From Paracoccus spongiarum (GTDB lineage Bacteria; Pseudomonadota; Alphaproteobacteria; Rhodobacterales; Rhodobacteraceae), in the NCBI RefSeq assembly GCF_030732095.1, contig NZ_JAVAMQ010000005.1:1-64000 (forward strand): a DNA stretch of 64,000 nt, in the 5' to 3' direction. Of the stretch, positions 57,355 through 64,000 are shown piece after piece. Under the pieces are notes generated by a model that saw nothing but the letters and a program-made list of their open reading frames with translations, searched no databases and was not told the origin of the DNA. The stretch's first letter is position 1; each line of letters begins with the position of its first letter. The position numbers and the translations under genes are program-made.

Positions 57355-58065
57355 ATGCTGAACGCTGCAAACCTGACCCTGCATTACGGCGGAAGCCAGA
57401 TCCTGCATGGCATCGACATCACCGCCCGCCCCGGCGCGGTGACCTGCGTGATGGGCAACAACGGCGTCGGCAAGACCTCGCTGATGAACCTGCTGGCCGG
57501 GCGGCATCCGCGATCGGGCGGCACGATCAGCTTTGACGGCACCGATCTGGGGCGCGTGAACGCCCAGCAGATGGCGCGGCTGGGCGTCGGCTATGTGCCG
57601 CAGGGCCGGGCGATCTTTCCGATGCTGACCGTGCGCGAGAACATGGAGACCGGCTTTGCCTGCCTGCCCCGCGCCGAACGGCGCATCCCCGACGAGATCT
57701 TTGACAGCTTTCCGGTGCTGGCCGAGATGGCCGGCCGGCGCGGCGGCGATCTGTCAGGCGGCCAGCAACAGCAGCTGGCGATCGCCCGCGCGCTGATCAC
57801 CAAGCCGCGCGTGCTGTTGCTGGACGAGCCGACCGAGGGCATCCAGCCCAACATCATCGCGCAGATCGGCCGGGTCATCGCGGCGCTGCGCGATCGCGGC
57901 GACATGGCCATCGTGCTGGTCGAGCAGTATTTCGACTTTGCCTGGGATCTGGGCGACGAGTTCCTGGTGCTGGAACGGGGTCGCGCCGTGGCGCAGGGCA
58001 CCAAGGCCCAGCTGCGCCGCGAGGATCTGCATGCCCGGCTGGCCGGTCACGCCGAGGCCGCCTGA
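57355..58065 (+). CDS. urtE: Urea ABC transporter ATP-binding protein UrtE
   Basis: 236 residues. Walker A GNNGVGKTSL, signature LSGGQQQQL, Walker B VLLLDEPTEGIQPN; LivF type. Last gene of the transporter; its end overlaps the RpiR gene on the other strand by 19 bases. Confidence 0.95.
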   Translation: MLNAANLTLHYGGSQILHGIDITARPGAVTCVMGNNGVGKTSLMNLLAGRHPRSGGTISFDGTDLGRVNAQQMARLGVGYVPQGRAIFPMLTVRENMETGFACLPRAERRIPDEIFDSFPVLAEMAGRRGGDLSGGQQQQLAIARALITKPRVLLLDEPTEGIQPNIIAQIGRVIAALRDRGDMAIVLVEQYFDFAWDLGDEFLVLERGRAVAQGTKAQLRREDLHARLAGHAEAA

Positions 58066-58901
58066 CCATCCCCGGTCGGCGCGGCCTGGCCCAGGGCCCG
58101 CAGGCCGCCGGTCGCGGCAGCCAGCGCCAGCGCCAGGATCGAGGTGGCGGTCATCGGGCGAAAGCCCGCCGCCTCGACCTCGATCAGGTTCAGGCACAAC
58201 GCGCCGCTGCCCAGCCGCGCCGCCACGCCGGGATCGGCAATCGCCACGACCTGCGCGCCGGCGCGCTGCGCCTCGGCGCAGAAATCCAGCGTTTCCTGCA
58301 CGGGCGGCGAGAAGGAGATGGCCAGCACCGCATCGCCGCCGCGCACCGAGGTCACGCCGCTGATCTGCCCGAAGGCGCCATGCAGCAGGGCCGGCACCTC
58401 GACCCGTTCGAGGATGTAGGCGGTATGGGCGGCGGCGGCAAAGCAGCGGCCGTGGCCGACGACATGGATCACGCCGGCCCGCGCCAGCATCCCCGCCGCG
58501 CGGTCGAAATCGGACCCGTCGACCGTGTCCAGCATCCGTTCCAGCGACAGCCGCCCGGCCTCGGTGAATTCCGCCAGCAGGCCCGCGGGGCGGGCCGCGC
58601 CCTGACGGCTGAGTTGCTGCAGGCGCTGGGCATAGTCGGGGCGCGGCATCTGGAAGGGGCTGCGGAACAGGTCGCGCATCTGCGAATAGCCCGAGAACCC
58701 CATCGCCTGCGAGAACCGCACCACCGCCGAGGCCGGCACCCCGGCACCGCGGGCGAATTCGGCCACCGTCGCCTGCGCCAGCCGCGCCTGCTGGCGGGCG
58801 GCGTATTCGGCGCATTGGCGCAGCCGCTTGGGCAGGCTGCCGTGAAGTTCCTGCAGCCGGGCTATGAATTCATCAGTGCTGTGCGGCGCGCCACCGTCCA
58901 T
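58047..58901 (-). CDS. MurR/RpiR-family transcription regulator
   Basis: 284 residues: N-terminal HTH_6 domain (LPKRLRQCAEYAARQQ ... TVAEFARGAGVPASAVVRFSQAMGFSGYSQMRDLF) and C-terminal SIS sugar-phosphate-binding domain (IHVVGHGRCFAAAAHTAYIL, AISFSPPVQETLDFCAEAQ). Such proteins sense phosphosugars or other metabolites. It lies tail to tail with urtE; a link to urea use is not shown. 120 bases of upstream sequence show no clear operator. Confidence 0.88.
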   Translation of the reverse strand: MDGGAPHSTDEFIARLQELHGSLPKRLRQCAEYAARQQARLAQATVAEFARGAGVPASAVVRFSQAMGFSGYSQMRDLFRSPFQMPRPDYAQRLQQLSRQGAARPAGLLAEFTEAGRLSLERMLDTVDGSDFDRAAGMLARAGVIHVVGHGRCFAAAAHTAYILERVEVPALLHGAFGQISGVTSVRGGDAVLAISFSPPVQETLDFCAEAQRAGAQVVAIADPGVAARLGSGALCLNLIEVEAAGFRPMTATSILALALAAATGGLRALGQAAPTGDGQAASA

Positions 58902-59021
58902 GATTCGCCTCTCGGGCCGAAACGCATGGGCGAATTGTGCAGGCTGGCGCGGCTTTGCGCCACGAGAATCAGCACAAACCGCTGGCGTATGACGCTTTTC
59001 GGACGCGACTGTGGCGCCGCC

Positions 59022-59471
59022 CTAGCGTTTTCGCAGCCAGCGGCCGTCCTCGTCGGACCAGTATTCGGCGGTGATGCCCGCGCCGGTGAGGCCGCGCCAC
59101 TGGTCGCGGGCGCGGGCCACCGCGCCGGCATCGCCGCCGTCGAAGATCAGGCAGGCGCGGTCGAGGCGGGCCACCTCGTCGGGCGTCACCTCGGCGCCGT
59201 TTAGCGTCATCAGGCAGGCGGGCGCGTTGGCCGGCGCCTGTCCGGGCAGGGTCAGCAGCACGGGCTGGCGGGCGTCATGCGCGCCGCCGGCAAGGCCGTG
59301 GGGCAGAAAGCCGTCATCCAGCCACAGCTGGCGATCCAGCCAGTCCATCCGCGCCGGATCGGTGCCGCGCAGCTCGACCCGCCAGCCGGCCTGAAGCGAC
59401 TTGCCGATCAGCACCGGCAGCAGCTTTTCGGCGGGCGAGCGGATCAGGTGATAGAACAGCGCGTTGCCCAT
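59022..59471 (-). CDS. holC: DNA polymerase III chi subunit HolC
   Basis: 149 residues. NALFYHLIRSPAEKLLPVLIGKSLQAGWRV and WLDDGFLPHGLAGG match HolC. It binds single-strand-binding protein and tethers the clamp loader. Downstream of pepA on the same strand, separated by a 167-bp gap that contains an 11-bp repeat array. Confidence 0.92.
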   Translation of the reverse strand: MGNALFYHLIRSPAEKLLPVLIGKSLQAGWRVELRGTDPARMDWLDRQLWLDDGFLPHGLAGGAHDARQPVLLTLPGQAPANAPACLMTLNGAEVTPDEVARLDRACLIFDGGDAGAVARARDQWRGLTGAGITAEYWSDEDGRWLRKR

Positions 59472-59568
59472 GATCCGGCCCTAGCGTTGCGCAACGCCAG
59501 CGCGCGTTGCGGGCGCAGGCGCCACGACCGTCCCGCGTGAAACGCCCTGCAAATGCTGGCCGAAACCG

Positions 59569-59623
59569 CGCACAGCCCGTGCACCGGCGATGCACCGGGT
59601 GTGCACAGGCTGTACACCGCTTG
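59569..59623. repeat. Five-unit 11-bp direct repeat array between pepA and holC
   Basis: Consecutive 11-base units at 59569, 59580, 59591, 59602 and 59613: CGCACAGCCCG, TGCACCGGCGA, TGCACCGGGTG, TGCACAGGCTG, TACACCGCTTG. The core YRCAC is on the same face of the helix each turn. It lies 98-152 bases upstream of the holC ATG and just downstream of the pepA stop. Confidence 0.75.
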
Positions 59624-59638
59624 CGCGCGTTGCGCGGC

Positions 59639-61255
59639 TCATTCGGTCTCGAAGCGGTCGCGCACCAGCCGGTCCAGCGTCATCACCCCCCAGCCGGTCG
59701 CGCCCTTCGGGGCCAGATCGGTGGCCGCGGGCGGCAGCGCCACCCCGGCGATGTCGATATGCGCCCAGGCCTGGTCCTTGCGGATGAAGCGTTGCAGGAA
59801 CTGCGCCGCGGTGATGCTGCCCGCCGCCCGGCCGCCGGTGTTCTTCATGTCGGCCAGCCGCGACTTGATCAGCCCGTCATAGGACGGCCCCAGCGGCAGC
59901 CGCCACGCCCCCTCGCCCTCGGCCCGCGCGGCATCGAGGATCTGGCCGGCCAGCGTGTCGTCATTGGCGAAGACCCCGGCATTGTCGTGGCCCAGCGCGA
60001 TGATCACCGCCCCGGTCAGCGTGGCGAGGTCGATCACCGCGCTGGGCTGGAACCGGGTCTGCGCATACCACAGAACGTCGGCCAGCACCAAACGCCCCTC
60101 GGCGTCGGTGTTGATCACCTCGATGGTGTCGCCCTTCATCGATTTCAGGATGTCGCCGGGCCGGTAGGCGCGGCCATCGGGCATGTTCTCGACCAGACCG
60201 ACAAGACCGACGACATTGGCCCTGGCCCGGCGCAGCGCGAGGGTGCGCATGACCCCGGCGACGACGCCCGCGCCGCCCATGTCCATGGTCATTTCCTCCA
60301 TCCCGGCGCCCGGCTTGATCGAGATGCCGCCGGTGTCGAACACCACGCCCTTGCCGACCAGCGCCAGCGGCGCCTGATCGCCGCCGCCGTTCCAGCGCAT
60401 CACCACCACCTTCGAGGGCGATTCGCTGCCCTGACCCACCGCCAGCAGCGCGCGCATCCCCAGCGCCGCCAATTCGTCCTCGTCCAGCACCTCGACGGTC
60501 AGGCCGATTTCCTCCATCGCCTTCAGCCGGTCGGCGAAATCGCTGGTGGTCAGGACATTGGCCGGCTCGTTGACCAGATCCCGGGTGAAGAACACGCCCT
60601 CGGCCACCGCCGCGCCGTGCCGGGCCTGTTTGGCCAGCGCCTCGGGGTCCTTGGCCATGAAGGTCACGCGGGCCTTGTCCGACACCGGCTCGGCGCCGTT
60701 GGCAGCATCCGCGCCCGCATCGCCCGCCGCCTCGCCGGGCGAGGCGGCGTCGGTCAGCCGGGCATCGCCCTCGGCCCCCTGCCGCGACACGCTTTGCGGC
60801 GGCAGGGCGGCCTCGGTGTCATCCTCGGCGCCGTTCGACTGCGAGCGGGTGTGATAGACCGAGAAGTCATAGCCCCGCAGCGCGATGCCCAGCGCGATCT
60901 CGGCCGCCTGCTTGTGGCCGCCGGCCATTACCAGCGTATGCGTCTTGCCCAGCCTGGCGCCGATCGCGGCACCGGCCTTGCGGGCCTCGGTCAGGCTGGA
61001 TTTCGGCGGCAGCGACACCAGCATCAGCGACTCGGCGGCCATGCCGGCGGGAAAGGCCAGTTCCAGCGCCGCACCCGGTTTCAGCGCCTTGCCGGCCTTC
61101 GAGGCCAGCGCCCGCTGCGCCGCCTCGCGGGCCGGGCGCGGCAGGCCGGCCGGCAGCCGCCCGTCGCCGCCCAGGATCAGCGCAACGCGCCCCTCGTGAC
61201 CCGCCAGGCGATCGGCGGCGATCTCGGTGAAGGTGATTTCGACGGGATGGGTCAT
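59639..61255 (-). CDS. pepA: Leucyl aminopeptidase (M17)
   Basis: 538 residues from ATG 61255 (GAGGAG upstream), some 40-50 longer than most homologues. The catalytic part is intact: VGKGVVFDTGGISIKP, NMPDGRAYRPGDI and NTDAEGRLVLADVL with metal ligands. The extra length is an Ala/Gly/Glu/Asp-rich insertion at about residues 138-193, between the N-terminal and catalytic domains. It removes N-terminal residues from peptides; in some bacteria the hexamer also binds DNA. Confidence 0.94.
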   Translation of the reverse strand: MTHPVEITFTEIAADRLAGHEGRVALILGGDGRLPAGLPRPAREAAQRALASKAGKALKPGAALELAFPAGMAAESLMLVSLPPKSSLTEARKAGAAIGARLGKTHTLVMAGGHKQAAEIALGIALRGYDFSVYHTRSQSNGAEDDTEAALPPQSVSRQGAEGDARLTDAASPGEAAGDAGADAANGAEPVSDKARVTFMAKDPEALAKQARHGAAVAEGVFFTRDLVNEPANVLTTSDFADRLKAMEEIGLTVEVLDEDELAALGMRALLAVGQGSESPSKVVVMRWNGGGDQAPLALVGKGVVFDTGGISIKPGAGMEEMTMDMGGAGVVAGVMRTLALRRARANVVGLVGLVENMPDGRAYRPGDILKSMKGDTIEVINTDAEGRLVLADVLWYAQTRFQPSAVIDLATLTGAVIIALGHDNAGVFANDDTLAGQILDAARAEGEGAWRLPLGPSYDGLIKSRLADMKNTGGRAAGSITAAQFLQRFIRKDQAWAHIDIAGVALPPAATDLAPKGATGWGVMTLDRLVRDRFETE

Positions 61256-61306
61256 CTCGGCTCCTCGCATCTTGGGTTGGCGAGACCCTAGACCCGCCGC
61301 CGGGCC

Positions 61307-61335
61307 TTGGCCATAGCCGCCCTTGCGGCTAATCA
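61307..61335 (+). promoter_or_regulatory. Candidate lptF promoter
   Basis: TTGGCC (61307-61312) and TAATCA (61330-61335) are spaced by 17 bases, giving a start near 61342 and a 28-base leader. The spacer contains the small inverted repeat GCCGC-CCTT-GCGGC. Confidence 0.5.
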
Positions 61336-61369
61336 GGTCGCAACGCCCTTGCAGGACAGCCCCGCGCCG

Positions 61370-62506
61370 ATGCCCCGGATCGACCGATATATCCTCAGCC
61401 AGATGCTGACGCTGTTCGGCTTTTTCGCGCTGGTGCTGGTGTCGGTCTACTGGATCAACCGCGCCGTCAGCCTGTTCGACGACCTGTTGAACGATGGCCA
61501 GACGGCGCTGGTCGTGCTGGAATTCACGGCGCTGACGCTGCCCCTGGTGATTTCGGTGGTGCTGCCGGTCGCGGCCTTCGCGGCGACGGCCTATGGCACC
61601 AACCGGCTGGCCAATGAATCCGAACTGGTGGCGATGCAGTCGGCGGGGCTGTCGCCCTGGCGGCTGGCCCGGCCGGTGCTGGTCTTCGGGCTGTTCGTCG
61701 CGCTGATGGTGGCGGTTCTGGTGCATGCGCTGGTGCCGATGGCGCGGGCGCGGCTGGCCGACCGGCAGGCCGAGATCGCCGAGAATGTCACCGCGCAGTT
61801 CCTGCGTCCGGGCAGCTTCCAGTATCCCTCGAACGGGCTGACGCTGTTCATCCGCGACATCGCCAGCGACGGCCGGCTGCTGGACCTGTTCATCGAGGAT
61901 GCGCGCGATCCCGACAACCAGACCATCCACAGCGCCGAGGAGGCGCTGGTGGTGCGCGCCGAGACCGGGCCGGTGCTGATCCTGCTGCGCGGCATGTCGC
62001 AGAACCTGCGCCTCGACGGCGAGACGCGGCGGCTGTCGGTGACGCGGTTCGAGGAACTCAGCTATGACATCGGCGCGATGCTGGGCAGCGTCGGGCGGCA
62101 GGGGCGCGACCTGCGCGATTATGGCACGCTGCGGCTGCTGCTGCCCGACGCGGCGCTGCTGCAGGCCACCGGCGCCACCCCCGCCGAGGCGCGGCGCGAG
62201 GCGCATGAGCGCATTGCCCAGCCGCTGCTGTCGCCGATCGCGGCGCTGATCGGCTTTGCCACGCTGCTGATCGGCGGCTATTCGCGGTTTGGCGTCTGGC
62301 GGCAGGTGGTCTGGGCGATCCTGGCGCTGATCGTGGTGCAGTTCCTGACCAATGCCGCAGCCGACCGGGCCGGGCGCGATGCGGCGCTGTGGCCGGTGCT
62401 GTATCTGCCGGCGCTGGTCGGGGCGGGGCTCTGCGCGATGCTGCTGTGGCTGGCGGCACGGCCGCGGCGGCTGCGCGGGCAGGCGGCGGCGGGGGGCGGG
62501 TCATGA
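61370..62506 (+). CDS. lptF: LPS export ABC transporter permease LptF
   Basis: 378 residues from ATG 61370. RIDRYILSQMLTLFGFFALVLVSVYWINRAV begins the first membrane helix; a periplasmic beta-jellyroll follows and three more helices close the protein. With LptG and LptB2 it lifts LPS from the inner membrane. Divergent from pepA; ATGA overlap with lptG. Confidence 0.94.
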   Translation: MPRIDRYILSQMLTLFGFFALVLVSVYWINRAVSLFDDLLNDGQTALVVLEFTALTLPLVISVVLPVAAFAATAYGTNRLANESELVAMQSAGLSPWRLARPVLVFGLFVALMVAVLVHALVPMARARLADRQAEIAENVTAQFLRPGSFQYPSNGLTLFIRDIASDGRLLDLFIEDARDPDNQTIHSAEEALVVRAETGPVLILLRGMSQNLRLDGETRRLSVTRFEELSYDIGAMLGSVGRQGRDLRDYGTLRLLLPDAALLQATGATPAEARREAHERIAQPLLSPIAALIGFATLLIGGYSRFGVWRQVVWAILALIVVQFLTNAAADRAGRDAALWPVLYLPALVGAGLCAMLLWLAARPRRLRGQAAAGGGS

Positions 62507-63612
62507 TCCTGGCACGCTATGTCGCGCGCCGCTTCCTGCGCAGCCTGCTGGTGATCGCCGGGGTGTTCCTGCTGATCCTGCTGCTGATCGACATGATCGA
62601 GATGATCCGCCGCTTTGCCAGCCGCGACATCGGCGTGGCGGGGGCGGCGCGGCTGGCCGGGCTGAACATCGCCGGCAGCTTCTACGCGATCCTGCCGCTG
62701 ATCACCGTGCTGGCCGGGATCGCGCTGTTCCTGGGGCTGGCGCGCAGTTCCGAGATGGTGGCGATCCGCGCCTCGGGACGCTCGGCGCTGAAGGTGGTGA
62801 CGGCGCCGGCGCTGACGGCGGCGCTGGTCGGCGCGCTGGCGGTGGGGCTGATGAACCCGCTGGTCGCGGTCACCGGCCAGCGTTTCGACGATGCCGTGGC
62901 CGCGATCGAGCGCAGCAGCCGCCAGACCGTCTCGGTCGGCGAGGAAGCCGTCTGGCTGCGGCAGGCGGTGACCGAGGGCGGCGAGGAGGCCGGGCAGGTG
63001 GTGATCCGCGCCCGCCGCGCCAGCCCGGATGCCACCACGCTGTATGATGCAAGCTTCCTGATCTTCGGGCCCGACAGCGGTCCGACCCGGCGGCTGGAGG
63101 CGCGCGAGGCGCGGCTGCAGCCCGGCGAATGGCACCTGACAGAGGTGCGCGACTATCCGCTGGACCAGCCCAACCCCGAGGCGGCGGCGCAAAGCCATGA
63201 CCGCCTGACGCTGGCCTCGGACCTGACCGCGCAGCGCATCCGCGACGGCTTCGGTCGGCCCGAGGCGGTGCCGGTCTGGCAGCTGCCGGGCTTCATCGCG
63301 GGGCTGGAACGGGCGGGCTTCTCGGCCGCGCGGCACCGGGTCTGGCTGCAGATGGAACTGGCGCGGCCGTTCCTGATGGCGGCGATGATCCTGATTGCCG
63401 CGGCCTTCACCATGCGCCATGTCCGCGGCGGCAATACCGGCGCCGCCGTGCTGATGGCCTTTGCCGCCGGGATCGGGCTGTTCTTTCTGCGCAATCTGGC
63501 GCAGGTTCTCGGCGATAACGGGCAGGTCACGCCCTCGATGGCCGCATGGACGCCGCCGCTGGTCGGCGCGCTGCTGGCGCTGGGCCTGATCCTGCAGCGG
63601 GAGGACGGATGA
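62503..63612 (+). CDS. lptG: LPS export ABC transporter permease LptG
   Basis: 369 residues from the ATG overlapping the lptF stop. ILARYVARRFLRSLLVIAGVFLLILLLIDMIEMIRRF is the LptG-type N-terminus; the last three helices include MRHVRGGNTGAAVLMAFAAGIGLFFLRNLAQVLG. Partner of LptF. Overlaps lptD as ATGA. Confidence 0.94.
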   Translation: MILARYVARRFLRSLLVIAGVFLLILLLIDMIEMIRRFASRDIGVAGAARLAGLNIAGSFYAILPLITVLAGIALFLGLARSSEMVAIRASGRSALKVVTAPALTAALVGALAVGLMNPLVAVTGQRFDDAVAAIERSSRQTVSVGEEAVWLRQAVTEGGEEAGQVVIRARRASPDATTLYDASFLIFGPDSGPTRRLEAREARLQPGEWHLTEVRDYPLDQPNPEAAAQSHDRLTLASDLTAQRIRDGFGRPEAVPVWQLPGFIAGLERAGFSAARHRVWLQMELARPFLMAAMILIAAAFTMRHVRGGNTGAAVLMAFAAGIGLFFLRNLAQVLGDNGQVTPSMAAWTPPLVGALLALGLILQREDG

Positions 63613-64000
63613 GCGGGCAGGACCGGCAGACGATCACGGGGCGGGGGCAGGCGGGGCTGCTGGCCGGGCTGGCCTGCTGGGCGGTGCTGGCCCAGCCGCT
63701 GGCCGGGCAGCAGCTGTTCGACCAGACCGGCCGGCCGACATCTTCGGCGATGACCGGGGCGCCCCTGGCCACATCCTCGGGCGAGGCGGCGCTGGCGCCT
63801 GCCGCGCCGGCCCTGCAGGACACGATCCTCGGCGACCGCACGCCGGGCAGCGCGCCGCTGGAAACCGTGGCGCCGGATGCAGACATCACCCTGCCCGCCC
63901 GCCCCGCCGAGGGCGCGGCCGAGGACGCGGCGACGGTGCTGGCCGACAGCATGGAACTGCAGGGCGACCGGACCCTGATCGCCGCCGGCGGCGTGGTGGT
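63609..64000 (+). CDS. lptD: LPS assembly outer-membrane protein LptD, N-terminal part
   Basis: About 130 codons visible before the window ends. An N-terminal hydrophobic segment (GLLAGLACWAVLAQPLAG) is followed by a low-complexity linker and then LADSMELQGDRTLIAAGGVVV, the start of the OstA/LptD jellyroll domain. Position after lptFG is the conserved alphaproteobacterial order. The beta-barrel lies outside the window. Confidence 0.88.
   Translation, partial: MSGQDRQTITGRGQAGLLAGLACWAVLAQPLAGQQLFDQTGRPTSSAMTGAPLATSSGEAALAPAAPALQDTILGDRTPGSAPLETVAPDADITLPARPAEGAAEDAATVLADSMELQGDRTLIAAGGVV

Noticed and set aside
59472-59568. CGTTGCGCAACG palindrome near the holC start as an operator
   Set aside because: It is short, of the local base composition, and similar CG-rich palindromes are frequent by chance here.

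Overview
The window is about 64 kb of very GC-rich DNA from an alphaproteobacterium of the Rhodobacterales, most like Paracoccus. The grounds are the ccoNOQP operon divergent from a universal stress gene and close to fnrP and hemN, the urease order D-A-J-B-C-E-F-G followed by urtABCDE, a stand-alone HolC, and typical short ATGA/TGATG gene overlaps. It reads as ordinary chromosome, densely coding, with about 66 protein genes. I saw no rRNA, tRNA, CRISPR array, prophage or insertion sequence. The first gene (RraA family) and the last (lptD) run off the window.

Layout: 1-8014, a sugar-acid type catabolic operon (tripartite tricarboxylate transporter TctCBA, IlvD/Edd dehydratase, DapA-family aldolase, RraA-family protein) divergent from two tandem GntR regulators. 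8011-15169, housekeeping genes: J-domain protein, bolA, glpX, recJ, UPF0173 hydrolase, aminopeptidase P, SDR. 15297-18062, citrate synthase and glutamyl-tRNA synthetase; 18178-20415 comEC; 20423-21787 a class III aminotransferase. 21842-23872, an overlapping tetR-SRPBCC-VOC-VOC operon with a perfect 24-bp palindrome just ahead of tetR. 23937-25659, TfoX-domain protein and miaB. 25938-33180, the micro-oxic block: ccoNOQP, uspA, cspA, fnrP, hemN, with three FNR boxes. 33211-38763, CDF transporter, polA, zinc-finger protein, ABC ATPase, HIT protein. 38779-41339, a divergent glycosyltransferase/sulfotransferase pair. 41403-45364, dps, acpP, fabG, fabD, a phosphatase, ndk. 45557-46312, an acyltransferase. 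46474-58065, urease and urea ABC transporter. 58047-64000, RpiR regulator, holC, pepA and the lptF-lptG-lptD lipopolysaccharide export genes.

How the genes work together: UrtABCDE would import urea and UreABC (nickel centre built by UreDEFG, possibly supplied by UreJ) would hydrolyse it to ammonia. FnrP would switch on the cbb3 oxidase, the stress protein and oxygen-independent haem synthesis when oxygen falls. TctABC would bring in a carboxylate that the dehydratase and aldolase cleave to pyruvate plus an aldehyde.

No clearly new multi-gene system stands out. The less ordinary signals are non-coding: twin stem-loops with an identical loop decamer between miaB and ccoP, a five-unit 11-bp repeat array between pepA and holC, stem-loops directly behind both transporter binding-protein genes, and an FNR box inside the fnrP reading frame. 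All functions are assigned by reading motifs and context; no database search was run.
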